This document shows positions 9,240 through 21,625 of a DNA stretch of 64,000 nucleotides, one piece after another. The stretch is from Janthinobacterium sp. PAMC25594. Lineage in GTDB: Bacteria > Pseudomonadota > Gammaproteobacteria > Burkholderiales > Burkholderiaceae_D. The DNA lies in the NCBI RefSeq assembly GCF_019443505.1, contig NZ_CP080377.1:1860001-1924000 (forward strand). Direction: 5' to 3'. Position 1 is the stretch's first letter. Each line of letters starts with the position of its first letter. Below the pieces are notes generated by a model. That model did not search any database. It had not been told where the DNA came from and saw only the letters and a list, made by a program, of their open reading frames with translations. A program made the position numbers and the translations under genes.

Positions 9240-10018
9240 GGTCGTGATTGTAACGCGGCGAGCACGCCTGCGTCGCCTGATCCTGTCAAGGTGACACGGG
9301 CAAAACCCAGGGCCGCCGCCGTTTGTGCAATGCGCGCGTGCGGCACGATCAAATGCTGCTGTTGCATTTTTGCAACAACCATCTTTTCATCGCCCATTTC
9401 GCCCAGCAGCGCCAGCAAACCGCGCAGCGCTTCCGAGCTGGTGATGATCCAGTCATTATTATGCTGCAACAGGTTTTCCAGGGTCGCCCGCAAGGCCGGC
9501 GTCAGCTTGGGCACCTGGCGGCGATAGGCTGTGACGAACTCGACTTCGGCGCCGGCCGCGCGCAAGCCGTCGGCCAGGTAGTCGCGTCCGCCGTCGCCGC
9601 GCACGATCAGCACGCGCTTGCCGCGCAGGGCCGGCAAGTCCAGCGCCAGCAACAGATGTTCGGAATCGCTGCGCGCCGTGTCAAACGGGCTGGTGATGCT
9701 GGCGTTGGCATCCGTGACGCCATGCGCGGCCAAGGCCATCCGGCTGCCCTCGCCCACCACGGCCAGCGGCACGCCAGGCGGCCAGGCGGACAGCTGCGCA
9801 AAGACGCAATCGATGGCGTTGGGCGAGACAAAGGCCACCAGGTCGTATTCCACCAGGCGCGCCAGCACGGCTTGCAGCTGCGCGCATTCATCGTCGCCAT
9901 CGAGCGCGTGGATTTCCAGCAGCGGCAGCAGGGTCACGCGCCAGCCCAGCGCCGCGATCCGGGCGGCCAGCGGCCCCGCTTGCGCCGCGGGCCGCGTGAT
10001 CACCACGCTGTCAGGCAT
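9236..10018 (-). CDS. hemD: Uroporphyrinogen-III synthase, 260 aa
   Basis: The enzyme closes the linear tetrapyrrole hydroxymethylbilane, flipping ring D, to form uroporphyrinogen III. Overall identity in this family is always low. Recognition rests on the two-lobed pattern [17 protein letters not shown] at the N-terminus, [11 protein letters not shown], the hinge region with [20 protein letters not shown], and [12 protein letters not shown] in the second lobe. The ATG at 10018 is chosen because the frame, although open to 10228, has family-like sequence only from [10 protein letters not shown]. The start overlaps the end of hemC by 8 bases and the stop overlaps hemX. Confidence 0.93.
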   Translation of the reverse strand: MPDSVVITRPAAQAGPLAARIAALGWRVTLLPLLEIHALDGDDECAQLQAVLARLVEYDLVAFVSPNAIDCVFAQLSAWPPGVPLAVVGEGSRMALAAHGVTDANASITSPFDTARSDSEHLLLALDLPALRGKRVLIVRGDGGRDYLADGLRAAGAEVEFVTAYRRQVPKLTPALRATLENLLQHNNDWIITSSEALRGLLALLGEMGDEKMVVAKMQQQHLIVPHARIAQTAAALGFARVTLTGSGDAGVLAALQSRP

Positions 10019-11045
10019 GCGGCGCCAGGCCTTCATGGTTGTCGGGTGTAACGGCGCACGAGGCGAGGATGCCGGCGGCGTCCTGGCCGCGCAGCAGTTC
10101 GGCCACCTGTTCGCCCAGCAGTTCCGGCGCGCTGGCCGGGCCTTCAAGCTCGGCGCTGGCCATGCGCGCGCCGTCCGGCGTGGCGACCATGGCGCGCAGG
10201 CGCATCTGTTCGCCCTCGACGGTGGCAAACGCGGCCAGCGGAATCTGGCAGCTGCCGCCGAAAATCTTCGACACCTTGCGCTCGGCCGTGACGGCTTGCG
10301 CCGTGGCCGTGTGGTTCAGCGGCGCCAGCAGGCGCACCAGGTCGGCGCCGTCAACGCGGCCGCTGCGGATTTCAATCGCCATGGCACCCTGCCCTGCGGC
10401 CGGCAGGCTGTCTTCCGGCGCCAGCACGGCGCGGATGCGCGCTGCCAGGCCCAGGCGTTTCAGGCCGGCGGCGGCGAGGATGATGGCGGCGTAATCGCCA
10501 CGGTCCAGTTTGCCCAAACGCGTATCGAGGTTGCCGCGCAGGGGCAGAATCGTCAGGTGCGGGTAGCGCGCGGCGATCAGCGACTGGCGGCGCAGGCTGC
10601 TGGTACCGACCACGGCGCCGTGCGGCAGCTCGGCCAGGCTGGCATAGTCGTTCGAGACGAACGCGTCGCGCGGGTCTTCGCGCTCGAGGATGGCGGCCAG
10701 GCTGTAGCCTTCTGGCAACTCCATCGGCACGTCTTTGAGCGAATGCACGGCCAGGTCGGCGCGGCCTTCTTCCATCGCCACTTCCAGCTCCTTGACGAAC
10801 AGGCCCTTGCCGCCTACCTTGGACAGGGCGCGGTCCAGAATCTGGTCGCCGCGTGTGGTCATGCCGAGAATTTCAACGCTACACCGCGGATACAGGGCGG
10901 CCAGGCGCGCACGCACATGTTCAGCTTGCCACATGGCAAGACGGCTCTCGCGCGTGGCGATCACCAGGCGGGCAGGAATATTTTGGGTCAATTCGGATGC
11001 TTTCAAAACAAGTTCTTTCGCTGTGGCTGTCGTTGTCGTTGCCAA
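10011..11045 (-). CDS. hemC: Porphobilinogen deaminase (hydroxymethylbilane synthase), 344 aa
   Basis: This enzyme joins four porphobilinogens into hydroxymethylbilane. The motifs are textbook: [18 protein letters not shown] near the start, [51 protein letters not shown], and the cofactor-attachment motif GGSCQIPLA. The Cys of that last motif carries the dipyrromethane. The gene seems to start with TTG at 11045, because no ATG or GTG lies between there and the conserved start; an AGGCG sequence precedes it. The first ~22 residues form an unusual Thr/Ala-rich leader before the conserved domain. First gene of the hemCDXY operon, divergent from ppc. Confidence 0.96.
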   Translation of the reverse strand: MATTTTATAKELVLKASELTQNIPARLVIATRESRLAMWQAEHVRARLAALYPRCSVEILGMTTRGDQILDRALSKVGGKGLFVKELEVAMEEGRADLAVHSLKDVPMELPEGYSLAAILEREDPRDAFVSNDYASLAELPHGAVVGTSSLRRQSLIAARYPHLTILPLRGNLDTRLGKLDRGDYAAIILAAAGLKRLGLAARIRAVLAPEDSLPAAGQGAMAIEIRSGRVDGADLVRLLAPLNHTATAQAVTAERKVSKIFGGSCQIPLAAFATVEGEQMRLRAMVATPDGARMASAELEGPASAPELLGEQVAELLRGQDAAGILASCAVTPDNHEGLAPHA

Positions 11046-11066
11046 TTCGCCTGCCCGATATCAATT

Positions 11067-11098
11067 TTGTATCGGGTGGCGCCCGGCATCGCTATAAT
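11067..11098 (+). promoter_or_regulatory. Candidate ppc promoter (consensus -10 box)
   Basis: A perfect TATAAT lies at 11093-11098 in the hemC-ppc divergent region, about 145 bases before the ppc start. The nearest -35-like hexamer, TTGTAT at 11067-11072, sits 20 bases upstream, which is longer than ideal. The -10 box is clear; the assignment to ppc is inferred from direction. Confidence 0.4.
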
Positions 11099-11242
11099 CG
11101 TTATCCCTTAGCCTAGAAGGCCAAGTCAGGCTAGCGTCCATGTTGAAGACCACAAATTTTATCATGCGCCCCTCCCCTCTGCGGCCAAACGCCCGGTGCG
11201 ATCCACATTCCCTTGCTTTTACACTTACTTTGGTTCTTTATT

Positions 11243-14083
11243 ATGCTCAATGACGCAGTAGCACCAGAAATAGTTCCAGCGGCCGCTTCCGACAAGGATG
11301 CGCCACTGAAAGAAGATATCCGCCTGCTGGGCCGCCTGCTGGGCGACGTGTTGCGCGAACAGGAAGGCGACGCCGTCTTCAATGTGGTGGAAACCATACG
11401 CCAGACCTCCGTGCGCTTCCGCCGCGAAGCGGACGCGGACGCCGCGCTGGAACTCGACGCCATGCTGAAAGAACTGAGCCGCGAACAGACGATTTCCGTG
11501 GTGCGCGCCTTTTCCTATTTTTCGCACCTGGCCAACATTGCCGAAGATCAACACCACATCCGCCGCCGCCGCGCCCACCTGCTGGCCGGCTCACCGGCGC
11601 AAAAGGGCAGCGTCAGCTTCGCGCTGAAAAAACTGCGCGCCGCCGGCGTGCCGCGCAAGACGGTCGACACCTTCTTCCAGGACGTGCTGATCGCCCCCGT
11701 GCTGACGGCCCACCCGACGGAAGTGCAGCGCAAGAGCATCCTCGACGCCGAGCACGACATCGCCCGCCTGCTGGCCGAGCGCGACCTGCCGCAGACGCCG
11801 AAAGAGCGGCACGCCAACATGCAGCTGCTGCGCTCGCGCGTCTCCACGCTGTGGCAGACGCGCATGCTGCGCTACTCGAAGCTGACGGTGGCCGACGAGA
11901 TCGAAAACGCCCTGTCCTATTACCGCATCACCTTCCTGCGCGAACTGCCGGGCCTGTATGACGACATCGAGGACGATATCGCCGCCGAATACCCGAACGG
12001 CGACGGCACGATCGAGCCGATCAATGCCGCCTACGTGCAGATGGGCAGCTGGATCGGCGGCGACCGCGACGGCAACCCGAACGTCAACGCGGGCACCATG
12101 CAGCACGCGCTGGCGCGCCACGCCACCACCATCCTCGACTTTTACCTCGACGAAGTGCACGCGCTGGGCGCGGAATTGTCCGTCTCGACGCTGATGGTGG
12201 GCGTGAGCGCCGCACTGCAGGCACTGGCCGATCAGTCGCCGGATGCCTCGCCGCACCGCAGCGACGAACCGTACCGCCGCGCCCTGATCGGCATCTATGC
12301 GCGCCTGGCCGCCACCGCCCGCGCGCTGGGCGCCACCAACATCCTGCGCAAGGAAGTGGGCGCGGCCGCCGCCTACCCGGACGCGGCCGCCTTTGTCGCC
12401 GACTTGCGCACCATCGTCGCCTCGCTCGAAGCGCACCATGGCGCGGCCCTGGTGCGCCCGCGTTTGGCCACGCTGGCGCGCGCGGCCGACATCTTCGGTT
12501 TCCACCTGGCGTCGCTGGACATGCGCCAGACCTCCGACGTGCACGAGCGCGTGCTGGCCGAGCTGTTCGCCAAGAGCGGCGTGGCCGCCGATTACACGTC
12601 CCTGTCCGAGGAAGACAAGCAGGCACTGCTGCTGAGCGAACTGGCCCAGCCGCGGCTGCTGTACTCGCCCTATATCAGCTATGCCACGGAAACGGATTCC
12701 GAGCTGGCGATCCTGCGCGCGGCGCGCGACATCCGCCAGCGCTACGGCGCGCGGGCCATCCGCAACTACATCATCTCGCACACGGAAACCGTGTCCGACC
12801 TGCTGGAAGTGTTGCTGCTGCAAAAGGAAACGGGTTTGCTGCGCACCGACTGGCAAGCTGGCGACAGCAGCTGCGAGCTGATGGTCATCCCCCTGTTCGA
12901 GACGATCCCCGACCTGCAGCGCGCGGCCGGCATCATGAGCGAGGTCATGGCCTTGCCTTTGGTCAAACAATTGATCGCCAAGCAGGGACAGTTGCAGGAA
13001 GTCATGCTCGGCTATTCCGATTCGAACAAGGATGGCGGTTTCCTGACCTCGAACTGGGAACTGTACAAGGCGGAACTCGCATTGGTGAGCGACTTCCAGA
13101 AGGCCGGCGTCAAGCTGCGCCTGTTCCATGGCCGTGGCGGCACCGTGGGCCGTGGCGGCGGACCCAGCTATGAAGCCATCCTGGCCCAGCCGCCGGGCAC
13201 CGTCAACGGCCAGATCCGTCTGACGGAACAGGGCGAAATCATCGCCTCGAAGTTTTCCAATGCGGAAATCGGCCGGCGCAACCTGGAATTGCTGGTGGCC
13301 GCCACCCTGGAAGCGAGCCTGGCGCCGCAGGCGGCCAATCCCGCGCACGCAAGCGAGCTGGCGCAGTTCGAAGCCGTGATGGCGCAGCTGTCGGACCTCG
13401 CCTACCACGCCTACCGCCACCTCGTGTATGAAACGCCAGGCTTTACGGAATATTTCTTCTCGGCCACGCCGATTGCGGAAATCGCCGAGCTGAACCTCGG
13501 TTCGCGCCCCGCCTCGCGCAAGGCCAACCAGCGCATCGAAGACTTGCGCGCCATTCCCTGGGGCTTTTCCTGGGGCCAGTGCCGCTTGCTGCTGCCGGGC
13601 TGGTTCGGTTTCGGCAGCGCCATCGAGGCCTGGATCAACGATGGCGAGCCAGCATCGAAAGATGACAGGATCGCCACCCTGCGCGCCATGTACGCCAAAT
13701 GGCCGTTCTTTGCCACCCTGCTGTCGAACATGGACATGGTGCTGGCCAAGACGGACCTGGCGATTGCCTCGCGCTATGCGGAACTGGTGGCAGACCAGGA
13801 ATTGCGCGAACGCATCTACAAGCGCATCACGGACGAGCATGGCAACACCTTGCGCTGCCTGGAGCTGATCACCGGCAACACGGAGCGCCTGGCGGGCAAT
13901 CCGCTGCTGGCCCGCTCGATCCAGAACCGCTTCGCCTATCTCGACCCGCTGAACCACTTGCAAGTGGAATTGATCAAGCGCAACCGCGCCCTGTCGGCGG
14001 AAAGCAAGATCGACGAAAGGGTCCACCGCGGCATCCAGCTGTCGATCAACGGCGTGGCGGCCGGCCTGCGCAACACGGGCTGA
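11243..14083 (+). CDS. ppc: Phosphoenolpyruvate carboxylase, 946 aa
   Basis: This cytoplasmic anaplerotic enzyme carboxylates PEP to oxaloacetate to refill the TCA cycle. Signature sequences are all present: [13 protein letters not shown] around the catalytic His, [14 protein letters not shown], the second active-site block [34 protein letters not shown], and the C-terminal [20 protein letters not shown] and [14 protein letters not shown]. Length matches the bacterial enzyme. The ATG at 11243 is preferred over a TTG ten codons upstream because MLNDAVAP is followed by the usual variable leader, although its ribosome site is weak. It is monocistronic, with its own terminator about 30 bases after the stop. 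Confidence 0.97.
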   Translation: MLNDAVAPEIVPAAASDKDAPLKEDIRLLGRLLGDVLREQEGDAVFNVVETIRQTSVRFRREADADAALELDAMLKELSREQTISVVRAFSYFSHLANIAEDQHHIRRRRAHLLAGSPAQKGSVSFALKKLRAAGVPRKTVDTFFQDVLIAPVLTAHPTEVQRKSILDAEHDIARLLAERDLPQTPKERHANMQLLRSRVSTLWQTRMLRYSKLTVADEIENALSYYRITFLRELPGLYDDIEDDIAAEYPNGDGTIEPINAAYVQMGSWIGGDRDGNPNVNAGTMQHALARHATTILDFYLDEVHALGAELSVSTLMVGVSAALQALADQSPDASPHRSDEPYRRALIGIYARLAATARALGATNILRKEVGAAAAYPDAAAFVADLRTIVASLEAHHGAALVRPRLATLARAADIFGFHLASLDMRQTSDVHERVLAELFAKSGVAADYTSLSEEDKQALLLSELAQPRLLYSPYISYATETDSELAILRAARDIRQRYGARAIRNYIISHTETVSDLLEVLLLQKETGLLRTDWQAGDSSCELMVIPLFETIPDLQRAAGIMSEVMALPLVKQLIAKQGQLQEVMLGYSDSNKDGGFLTSNWELYKAELALVSDFQKAGVKLRLFHGRGGTVGRGGGPSYEAILAQPPGTVNGQIRLTEQGEIIASKFSNAEIGRRNLELLVAATLEASLAPQAANPAHASELAQFEAVMAQLSDLAYHAYRHLVYETPGFTEYFFSATPIAEIAELNLGSRPASRKANQRIEDLRAIPWGFSWGQCRLLLPGWFGFGSAIEAWINDGEPASKDDRIATLRAMYAKWPFFATLLSNMDMVLAKTDLAIASRYAELVADQELRERIYKRITDEHGNTLRCLELITGNTERLAGNPLLARSIQNRFAYLDPLNHLQVELIKRNRALSAESKIDERVHRGIQLSINGVAAGLRNTG

Positions 14084-14110
14084 TCACGCCAGGCTGCCAT
14101 CGGCAGACAA

Positions 14111-14139
14111 GGGCCGGCACTGCAAGGGCCGGCCCTTTT
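14111..14139 (+). terminator. Intrinsic terminator after ppc
   Basis: An 8-bp GC-only stem (GGGCCGGC at 14111-14118 with GCCGGCCC at 14128-14135) closes a 9-base loop and is followed by TTTT. Confidence 0.8.
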
Positions 14140-14260
14140 GCTTGCCCAATTGCAAAATATTCTCAATAAAACAACAATTAGTATTACACTAGCGGTAGAC
14201 ACCTTCCTCACTTCGGCCCCATGCACACCGCAGCGGCCAACCATGACGCCAGGGACGCGG

Positions 14261-16057
14261 ATGAGCAAATGGTCGATTGAAACGCTGAGTGCGGCCTGCG
14301 CCGCCCTCATCCTGATCATGCTGGGTGGGCTGGCGGGCGCGGCCTGGCCGGCGCTCGGCTTCTGGGAACATGTCTGGCTGGCCCTGCTGCTGGCGACCGC
14401 CGCCGGCACGGCCATGTGGCTGATGCGCAGGCTGCGCGCCCACCTCGCCAGCACGCGTTCGCAGCTCGATGCCAGCGTCATGCGCTACCGGCACCTGAGC
14501 GAAACGGCGCAGGACGGCATGTGGCAGACGGATGCGCAAGGCCGCATTCTGTACGTCAACCAGCGCCTGTGCGACATGCTGGGCGTCCCCGCCGAGCAGC
14601 TGCTGCTGCACTCCATGGAAGAATTCCACGACGAGGCCACCTTGCTGCGCCTGTGTCCGCTGCGCCAGACGGCGAGCGATAGCTGCATGGGCGAACTGCA
14701 TTACCAGCATGGCGACGGCACACAGCGCTGGGCGATGCTCAGCGGACGGCGCCTGTACGACCAGCACGGCACTGTGACGGGCGCACTGGTGCTGGCCAGC
14801 GACATCACCGAACACAAGCGAGCCGAACACGCGTTGAGCCTGGCCCATGCGGAGCTGGAAAGCCGCGTGGCCCTGCGCACGGCCCAATTGCTCGATGTAA
14901 ATATCCAGCTCTCCGCGGAAATCGCCATGCGCGCACAAACGGAAGCGGCCCTGGCGCGCAGCGAAGAGCGGCTGCAGGACATCATTTCCATGATGCCCCT
15001 GTCGCTGTTCCTGAAAGATGCCGATTCGCGCATCGTGCTGATGAACCAGGCCTGCGAGCAGCAATGGGGCGTGCGCCACCAAGACATCGCCGAAGGGCGC
15101 GACCTGCAACACTTTCCCAGCGATCAGAACACGGGCTTCCACGCGGCCGACCAGGAAGCGTTTGCCAGCCGCAAGGTGGTGATACGCGAAGAACTGGTAT
15201 GGAACGCGCAATTGCAGGAAAATCGCCTGGTGCAGACGCACAAGAAACCCGTGTTTGACGCGGAAGGCCGGCCGCAGATGATCATCGCCATGGCCGTCGA
15301 CATCACCGACAGCAAGCGCAACGAGGAAAACCTGGAGCGCACCTTGGCGCAATTACGCGAACTGAGCGACCACCAGCAAACCATCAAGGAACAGGAAAGA
15401 CGCCGCATCGCGCTCGATATTCATGACGACCTGGGCCAGAATCTGATGGTGCTGCGCATCGATGTGTCGCTGCTGCACGCGCGCACGGCCACCACCCACC
15501 CGCACCTGCATCGCCACGCACAGCGCGTGCTCGACACCATCGACGCCACCATCCGCTCCGTGCGCACCATCATCAATGACTTGCATCCCAGCACCCTGGA
15601 GCTGGGACTGGGCCCGGCGGCCGAGTGGCTGATCCGCCAGATGGAGAGCCGTGGCACCATCCGCTACCAGCTCACGCTCGACAGCGAGGCGCCCGACCTG
15701 GGCCTGGACCAGCGCCAGACATCGGCCATCTTCCGCGTGCTGCAGGAATCGCTGTCGAATATCGTGCGCCACGCCCAGGCCAGCGAAGTGGAAGTGGCGC
15801 TGACGCAAGATGCGGACGCCATCGTGCTGCGCATCAGCGACAACGGCATCGGCATGCAGCCGGGCGACCACGGCAAGCGGGCCGCCTTCGGCCTGAAAAG
15901 CATACGCGAACGTGTCCATGCGCTGGGCGGCGAACTGCGCATCGACAGCCAGGCGGGCCGCGGCACGGCGCTGGCCATCCACCTGCCCCAGCAGGCAGGC
16001 CAGCAGCATGTCGATCATGCCAAAACACAAAAATTAGCAAAAACAGTAGTAAATTAA
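14261..16057 (+). CDS. NarL-type hybrid-free sensor histidine kinase with two PAS domains, 598 aa
   Basis: The order is: two hydrophobic segments at residues ~10-50, PAS 1 (about 75-185, ending LVLASDITEHKRAEHAL), a coiled coil, PAS 2 (about 230-350, ending IAMAVDITDSKRNEENL), a HisKA_3 dimerisation helix with phospho-acceptor His388 in ALDIHDDLGQNL, then a HATPase_c domain with RVLQESLSNIVRHAQAS (N box) and ISDNGIGM (G1). It should phosphorylate a LuxR/NarL-class regulator, but none is adjacent, so it is an orphan kinase here. The start at ATG 14261 follows GGGACGCGG and directly precedes the first membrane helix; a longer reading from 14138 overlaps the ppc terminator and is unlikely. The signal sensed is unknown. 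Confidence 0.9.
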   Translation: MSKWSIETLSAACAALILIMLGGLAGAAWPALGFWEHVWLALLLATAAGTAMWLMRRLRAHLASTRSQLDASVMRYRHLSETAQDGMWQTDAQGRILYVNQRLCDMLGVPAEQLLLHSMEEFHDEATLLRLCPLRQTASDSCMGELHYQHGDGTQRWAMLSGRRLYDQHGTVTGALVLASDITEHKRAEHALSLAHAELESRVALRTAQLLDVNIQLSAEIAMRAQTEAALARSEERLQDIISMMPLSLFLKDADSRIVLMNQACEQQWGVRHQDIAEGRDLQHFPSDQNTGFHAADQEAFASRKVVIREELVWNAQLQENRLVQTHKKPVFDAEGRPQMIIAMAVDITDSKRNEENLERTLAQLRELSDHQQTIKEQERRRIALDIHDDLGQNLMVLRIDVSLLHARTATTHPHLHRHAQRVLDTIDATIRSVRTIINDLHPSTLELGLGPAAEWLIRQMESRGTIRYQLTLDSEAPDLGLDQRQTSAIFRVLQESLSNIVRHAQASEVEVALTQDADAIVLRISDNGIGMQPGDHGKRAAFGLKSIRERVHALGGELRIDSQAGRGTALAIHLPQQAGQQHVDHAKTQKLAKTVVN

Positions 16058-16112
16058 GTATGCATTTGCGGCATAAAAAAGTATAGTAAGTTTTTTCTTT
16101 GAGGAAACTATC

Positions 16113-17252
16113 ATGCCGCCACGGTTCGCCTGCTTCCCCGCCCCACTGCTCGGCCTGCTCCTGCTGGCCGCCATTCCCACCGCCAGCGCCACCATGTATG
16201 CCGAACGCGGCTTTGGTGAAAGGGATGGCAATGGCAGCATCGCCTCCGACCTGAACCCGGCCGGTCTGGTGGCCGGCATCATCATGGAAGAAGCAGGACG
16301 GCGCCGCGCCGTGACCTATCAGCATGGCCGCATCCGCGAACTGGGCACCCTGGGTGGCAATGAAGGCTTCACCAAGGCCATCAATACCCATGGCGTGGTG
16401 GTGGGCTCGGCGCAGACGGCCGCCGGCGCCTGGCACGCCTTCCGCTACGACGCGGCGGGCGGCATGCGCGACCTGGGCACCCTGGGCGGCACCAGCAGCT
16501 ATGCCACGGCCATCACGCGCGACGGCATGATCGCCGGCTATGCCGACACCAGCGCCGGCGATTTCCACGCCTTTGTCACGAAAGCCGACCACAGCCTGCA
16601 GGACCTGGGTACCCTGGGCGGCGCCAGCAGCTATGCCAGCGGCTTGAACAGCCATGGCGTGGTGGTCGGCACGGCGCAGCGCGGCGACGGCTACCGCCGC
16701 GCCTTCGTCTACCGCCCCGGCACGGGCATGCAGGAAATCGGCACCCTGCCCGGCGGACGCATCAGTTCAGCCACCGCCATCAATGACGCCGGCCTGATCG
16801 TGGGCGCGTCGGAAACGGAGAAGCGCCGCTGGCACGCGTTTGCCTGGGACGGCAAGCGCATGCTCGACCTGGGCGCCCTGATCGGCCAGGGCGACAGCTA
16901 CGCCACGGCAGTCAACGCGGCCGGACACGTCGTCGGCAGCGTCAGCATCAAAGGCTTTGAACCGATGACTTTTGTCTACAAGGAAGGCGTGATGACGGTG
17001 CGCCGCCGCGACGACGGCCTGTACCTGACCAACAAGATCACCGATGCGGGCCTGGTGGTCGGCGCCATCTACACGGGGCACAAATTCCAGGCCTTCGCCG
17101 TACCGTCGCAAGCGGCTCCCGCACCACAGCGCAGCAATCCATTGGACTGGCTGCTCATCACCATCCTCATCTCCGCCAGCGGCGTGGTGCTGTACAAATT
17201 GCAGCGCAACTATCGCATGGGCCTGCTGGGCGCGCGCACGCGTTTCATGTAA
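16113..17252 (+). CDS. HAF-repeat surface/extracytoplasmic protein with C-terminal anchor, 379 aa
   Basis: The protein opens with a signal peptide (residues ~1-25, ending ASA). It then has about six repeats of 40-odd residues, each with the pattern (R/Q)(E/D)LGTLGG..SYATAI...G.VVG.A....HAF, the HAF extracellular repeat family. Such repeats probably fold as a beta-propeller-like structure; no enzymatic role is known. A hydrophobic stretch near residues 344-361 (WLLITILISASGVVLYKL) followed by basic residues could anchor it in the membrane. It is not a PEP-CTERM tail because no PEP motif precedes the helix. The ATG follows a GAGGAAA ribosome site. The gene is convergent with rpoD and shares its terminator. 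Confidence 0.8.
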   Translation: MPPRFACFPAPLLGLLLLAAIPTASATMYAERGFGERDGNGSIASDLNPAGLVAGIIMEEAGRRRAVTYQHGRIRELGTLGGNEGFTKAINTHGVVVGSAQTAAGAWHAFRYDAAGGMRDLGTLGGTSSYATAITRDGMIAGYADTSAGDFHAFVTKADHSLQDLGTLGGASSYASGLNSHGVVVGTAQRGDGYRRAFVYRPGTGMQEIGTLPGGRISSATAINDAGLIVGASETEKRRWHAFAWDGKRMLDLGALIGQGDSYATAVNAAGHVVGSVSIKGFEPMTFVYKEGVMTVRRRDDGLYLTNKITDAGLVVGAIYTGHKFQAFAVPSQAAPAPQRSNPLDWLLITILISASGVVLYKLQRNYRMGLLGARTRFM

Positions 17253-17269
17253 GCCAACGCTACGGATGG

Positions 17270-17302
17270 ACGAAAAAAAAGAGGCTTGCGCCTCTTTTTT
17301 TG
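17270..17302. terminator. Bidirectional terminator between the HAF protein and rpoD
   Basis: The stem GAGGC (17281-17285) with GCCTC (17290-17294) is extended by eight flanking A and seven T, so it works in both directions. It ends the rpoD transcript leftward. Confidence 0.85.
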
Positions 17303-17318
17303 TGTGCTTGCCCTACGC

Positions 17319-19871
<2,553 letters not shown>

Positions 19872-19967
19872 GAGATATCTCTTAATGCGAGACCAGATGG
19901 TGTCGGCGCGAAGTGAATGATTCCACCTAAGCCTGCGAAACCGGACTCGATGGAGCGTATTGTTGCG

Positions 19968-19985
19968 GCTGCCGTTAACGGCAGC
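19968..19985. promoter_or_regulatory. 18-bp perfect palindrome upstream of rpoD
   Basis: GCTGCCGTTAACGGCAGC is fully self-complementary and lies about 100 bases before the rpoD ATG. It has no T tract, so it is not a usual terminator. It could be a protein operator or an RNA hairpin in the rpoD leader. The function is unknown. Confidence 0.5.
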
Positions 19986-20085
19986 GGCGCCTGCTTATCA
20001 GGGCGCTCAAAGCCCGCGCATCCCGTAATGAGGGCGGCGGGGCCGAAGCCGGATCAGATAAATAAGCGATGTACATTGCGGAATG

Positions 20086-20112
20086 AAAAAAAGCCCGTAC
20101 CAGAACGGGCTT
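20086..20112 (-). terminator. Leftward intrinsic terminator in the rpoD upstream region
   Basis: AGCCCGT (20092-20098) pairs with ACGGGCT (20105-20111) around a 6-base loop. On the minus strand the stem is followed by seven T (20092 down to 20086). It stands about 215 bases before rpoD on the same strand, so it must end a separate short transcript or attenuate rpoD. Confidence 0.75.
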
Positions 20113-20307
20113 GAATCTATTGTTCTTCAGTGAAGACACAGCGGAGAGCAAGATTATGCACGAAGGCCAGTTATCTGGATAATTGATAAGCAAAATATCC
20201 GATATCAAAAATACTAATAATTGAGGCCCTGCACCGCACTGCTCCTATCCCCTGCCCACCTGAGCCAGACCGTCAAACACGGGGTCCAGTCATCAGCGCA
20301 AGCCGAC

Positions 20308-20313
20308 ATTATA
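20308..20313 (-). promoter_or_regulatory. Candidate leftward -10 box (TATAAT) for a short transcript or rpoD leader
   Basis: A consensus TATAAT reads leftward at 20313-20308. No good -35 hexamer lies 16-18 bases upstream, so support is limited to the -10 box. A transcript from here would meet the terminator at 20086-20112 after roughly 190-210 bases and contains no convincing ORF. Confidence 0.35.
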
Positions 20314-20438
20314 CACATTTCCCGCATTTCGCGCTGCGGGCACTGTAGTACGGACCCGCTTATCTCTGTGCAAGTTGCCAAAAAAGACAATGCACTTGCC
20401 TGTGGCGCGTGCTATGCTCCCCTTTTATAGCCCAACCA

Positions 20439-20948
20439 ATGATGTCGATGACCAGCTCCACGCCAGACCAGCAAGCCACCACTCCTGACACGCCAGTCGA
20501 TGCAGCCCCAGCGGCGGCACCGGCCGCAGCGACCACGCCGGCGCCTGCCGGCCTGACCGCACGCGCCCTGCTGAAGCAGTTCCAGGAGCAATTCCCGCCA
20601 TTCCGCGATTGTCTGCCCTTGTCGATCGGTATCGACAAGCAGATCCTGGCGCGCCTGCCGGACCTGGACCGCAAGCTGATGCGCACGGCATTGGGCATCC
20701 ACACGGGTTCGCTGCGCTACCTGCGCATGATGGAAAAAGCCAAGATCCGCTACGACCTCGACGGCACGGCCGGCGCGGAAGTGACGCAAACCCACCGCGA
20801 CCACGCCACGCAAGTATTGCAGCAGCGCTTCAAGAAAGAAGCCGAGCGCAAGAAAGCCGAACGCGACGCGGCCGCCGCCGAAGAAGCGAACCGTTTGCGC
20901 CTGGAAAAACTGAATCAGCTGACCGCGAAATTCTCGCGCAAAGGCTGA
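20439..20948 (+). CDS. proQ: ProQ/FinO-family RNA chaperone, about 169 aa
   Basis: ProQ/FinO proteins bind structured RNAs and small RNA-mRNA pairs. After an Ala/Pro/Thr-rich linker (residues ~1-40), the FinO domain runs from LTARALLKQFQEQFPPFRDCLPLSIGIDKQI through RTALGIHTGSLRYLRMMEKAKIRYDLDG. A highly charged helical tail (KKEAERKKAERDAAAAEEANRL) follows. It lacks the E. coli ProQ C-terminal Tudor domain, like many short beta-proteobacterial members. Three ATGs (20439, 20442, 20448) and a GTG at 20409 are possible starts, none with a clear ribosome site. The stop is 9 bases from the exonuclease gene, so they are probably co-transcribed. Confidence 0.88.
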   Translation: MMSMTSSTPDQQATTPDTPVDAAPAAAPAAATTPAPAGLTARALLKQFQEQFPPFRDCLPLSIGIDKQILARLPDLDRKLMRTALGIHTGSLRYLRMMEKAKIRYDLDGTAGAEVTQTHRDHATQVLQQRFKKEAERKKAERDAAAAEEANRLRLEKLNQLTAKFSRKG

Positions 20949-20957
20949 TCCGGTTTC

Positions 20958-21605
20958 ATGGACACAGCTGCCGCACCGCCACTGCCCCCGTATCAAGGCA
21001 TTGCACTCGAGCACGTCAAACTGGTACGCACCAGTGACGATGCCAGGGCAGCCATGGCCGCCCTGCTGGCCGCCGATGCCATCGGCTTCGACACGGAATC
21101 GAAGCCCACGTTCGTCAAGGGTGAGTCCTCCACGGGACCGCACCTGATCCAGCTGGCCACCGACGACATCGCCTACCTGTTCCAGGTGGGCAGCACACCG
21201 GCGCCGGCCCTGGCCGAACTCAAGGCCATCCTCGAATCGACCACCACCCTGAAGGTGGGCTTTGGTTTGTCCGACGACGTCAAGCGCCTGCGCAACAAGC
21301 TGGGCATTGCGCCAGCGCAGGTGCTGGACCTGTCCGTCGCCCTGCGCGGCGGCCAGCGCAACGACCTGGGCGCCAAGACGGCCGTGGCCAAGTTCTTCGG
21401 CCTGCACCTGCAGAAATCGAAAAAGATCTCCACCACCAACTGGGCCACCTCGCGCCTGACGGAAAAGCAGATCCTGTACGCGGCCGACGATGCGCAAGTG
21501 GCCCTGCGCGTGTACCGCCGCTGGATCGCCGATGGCGGTAAAGTCGCGCCGCAAAAAGCCCCGCGCGCCAGCACGCCGCCTGTCCCGCCGCCTATCGCCG
21601 CCTGA
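20958..21605 (+). CDS. DEDD-family 3'-5' exonuclease (RNase D-like), 215 aa
   Basis: A single 3'-5' exonuclease domain fills the protein. The three Exo motifs are visible: motif I in IGFDTESKPTF (D and E), motif II in VGFGLSDDVKRL, and motif III in ILYAADDAQVALRVY (Y..D type). Members act on RNA or DNA ends; without an HRDC domain this is not RNase D itself. The Pro-rich tail is probably disordered. It sits 9 bases downstream of proQ, which supports an RNA-related role, though the substrate is unknown. Confidence 0.87.
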   Translation: MDTAAAPPLPPYQGIALEHVKLVRTSDDARAAMAALLAADAIGFDTESKPTFVKGESSTGPHLIQLATDDIAYLFQVGSTPAPALAELKAILESTTTLKVGFGLSDDVKRLRNKLGIAPAQVLDLSVALRGGQRNDLGAKTAVAKFFGLHLQKSKKISTTNWATSRLTEKQILYAADDAQVALRVYRRWIADGGKVAPQKAPRASTPPVPPPIAA

Positions 21606-21625
21606 GCCGGGCACCTTCCTGCAAC

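Larger units (their letters stand above)
19872..20438. other. Non-coding region between rpoD and proQ with palindrome, lone terminator and -10 box
   Basis: No supported gene lies in this 567-base divergent region. It contains an 18-bp perfect palindrome (19968-19985), a leftward intrinsic terminator (20086-20112) with no gene ahead of it, and a leftward TATAAT (20313 to 20308) about 200 bases upstream of that terminator. Together these could define a small RNA or a terminator-controlled rpoD leader. The rpoD and proQ promoters must also be here. Confidence 0.5.

Noticed and set aside
11591..14026. 811-codon open frame antisense to ppc
   Set aside because: Same artefact; ppc on the plus strand is full length with all motifs.
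20100..20313. Possible 6S RNA upstream of rpoD
   Set aside because: The ends of the roughly 200-base stretch do not pair into the long closing stem expected for 6S RNA; kept only as an unassigned candidate transcript.
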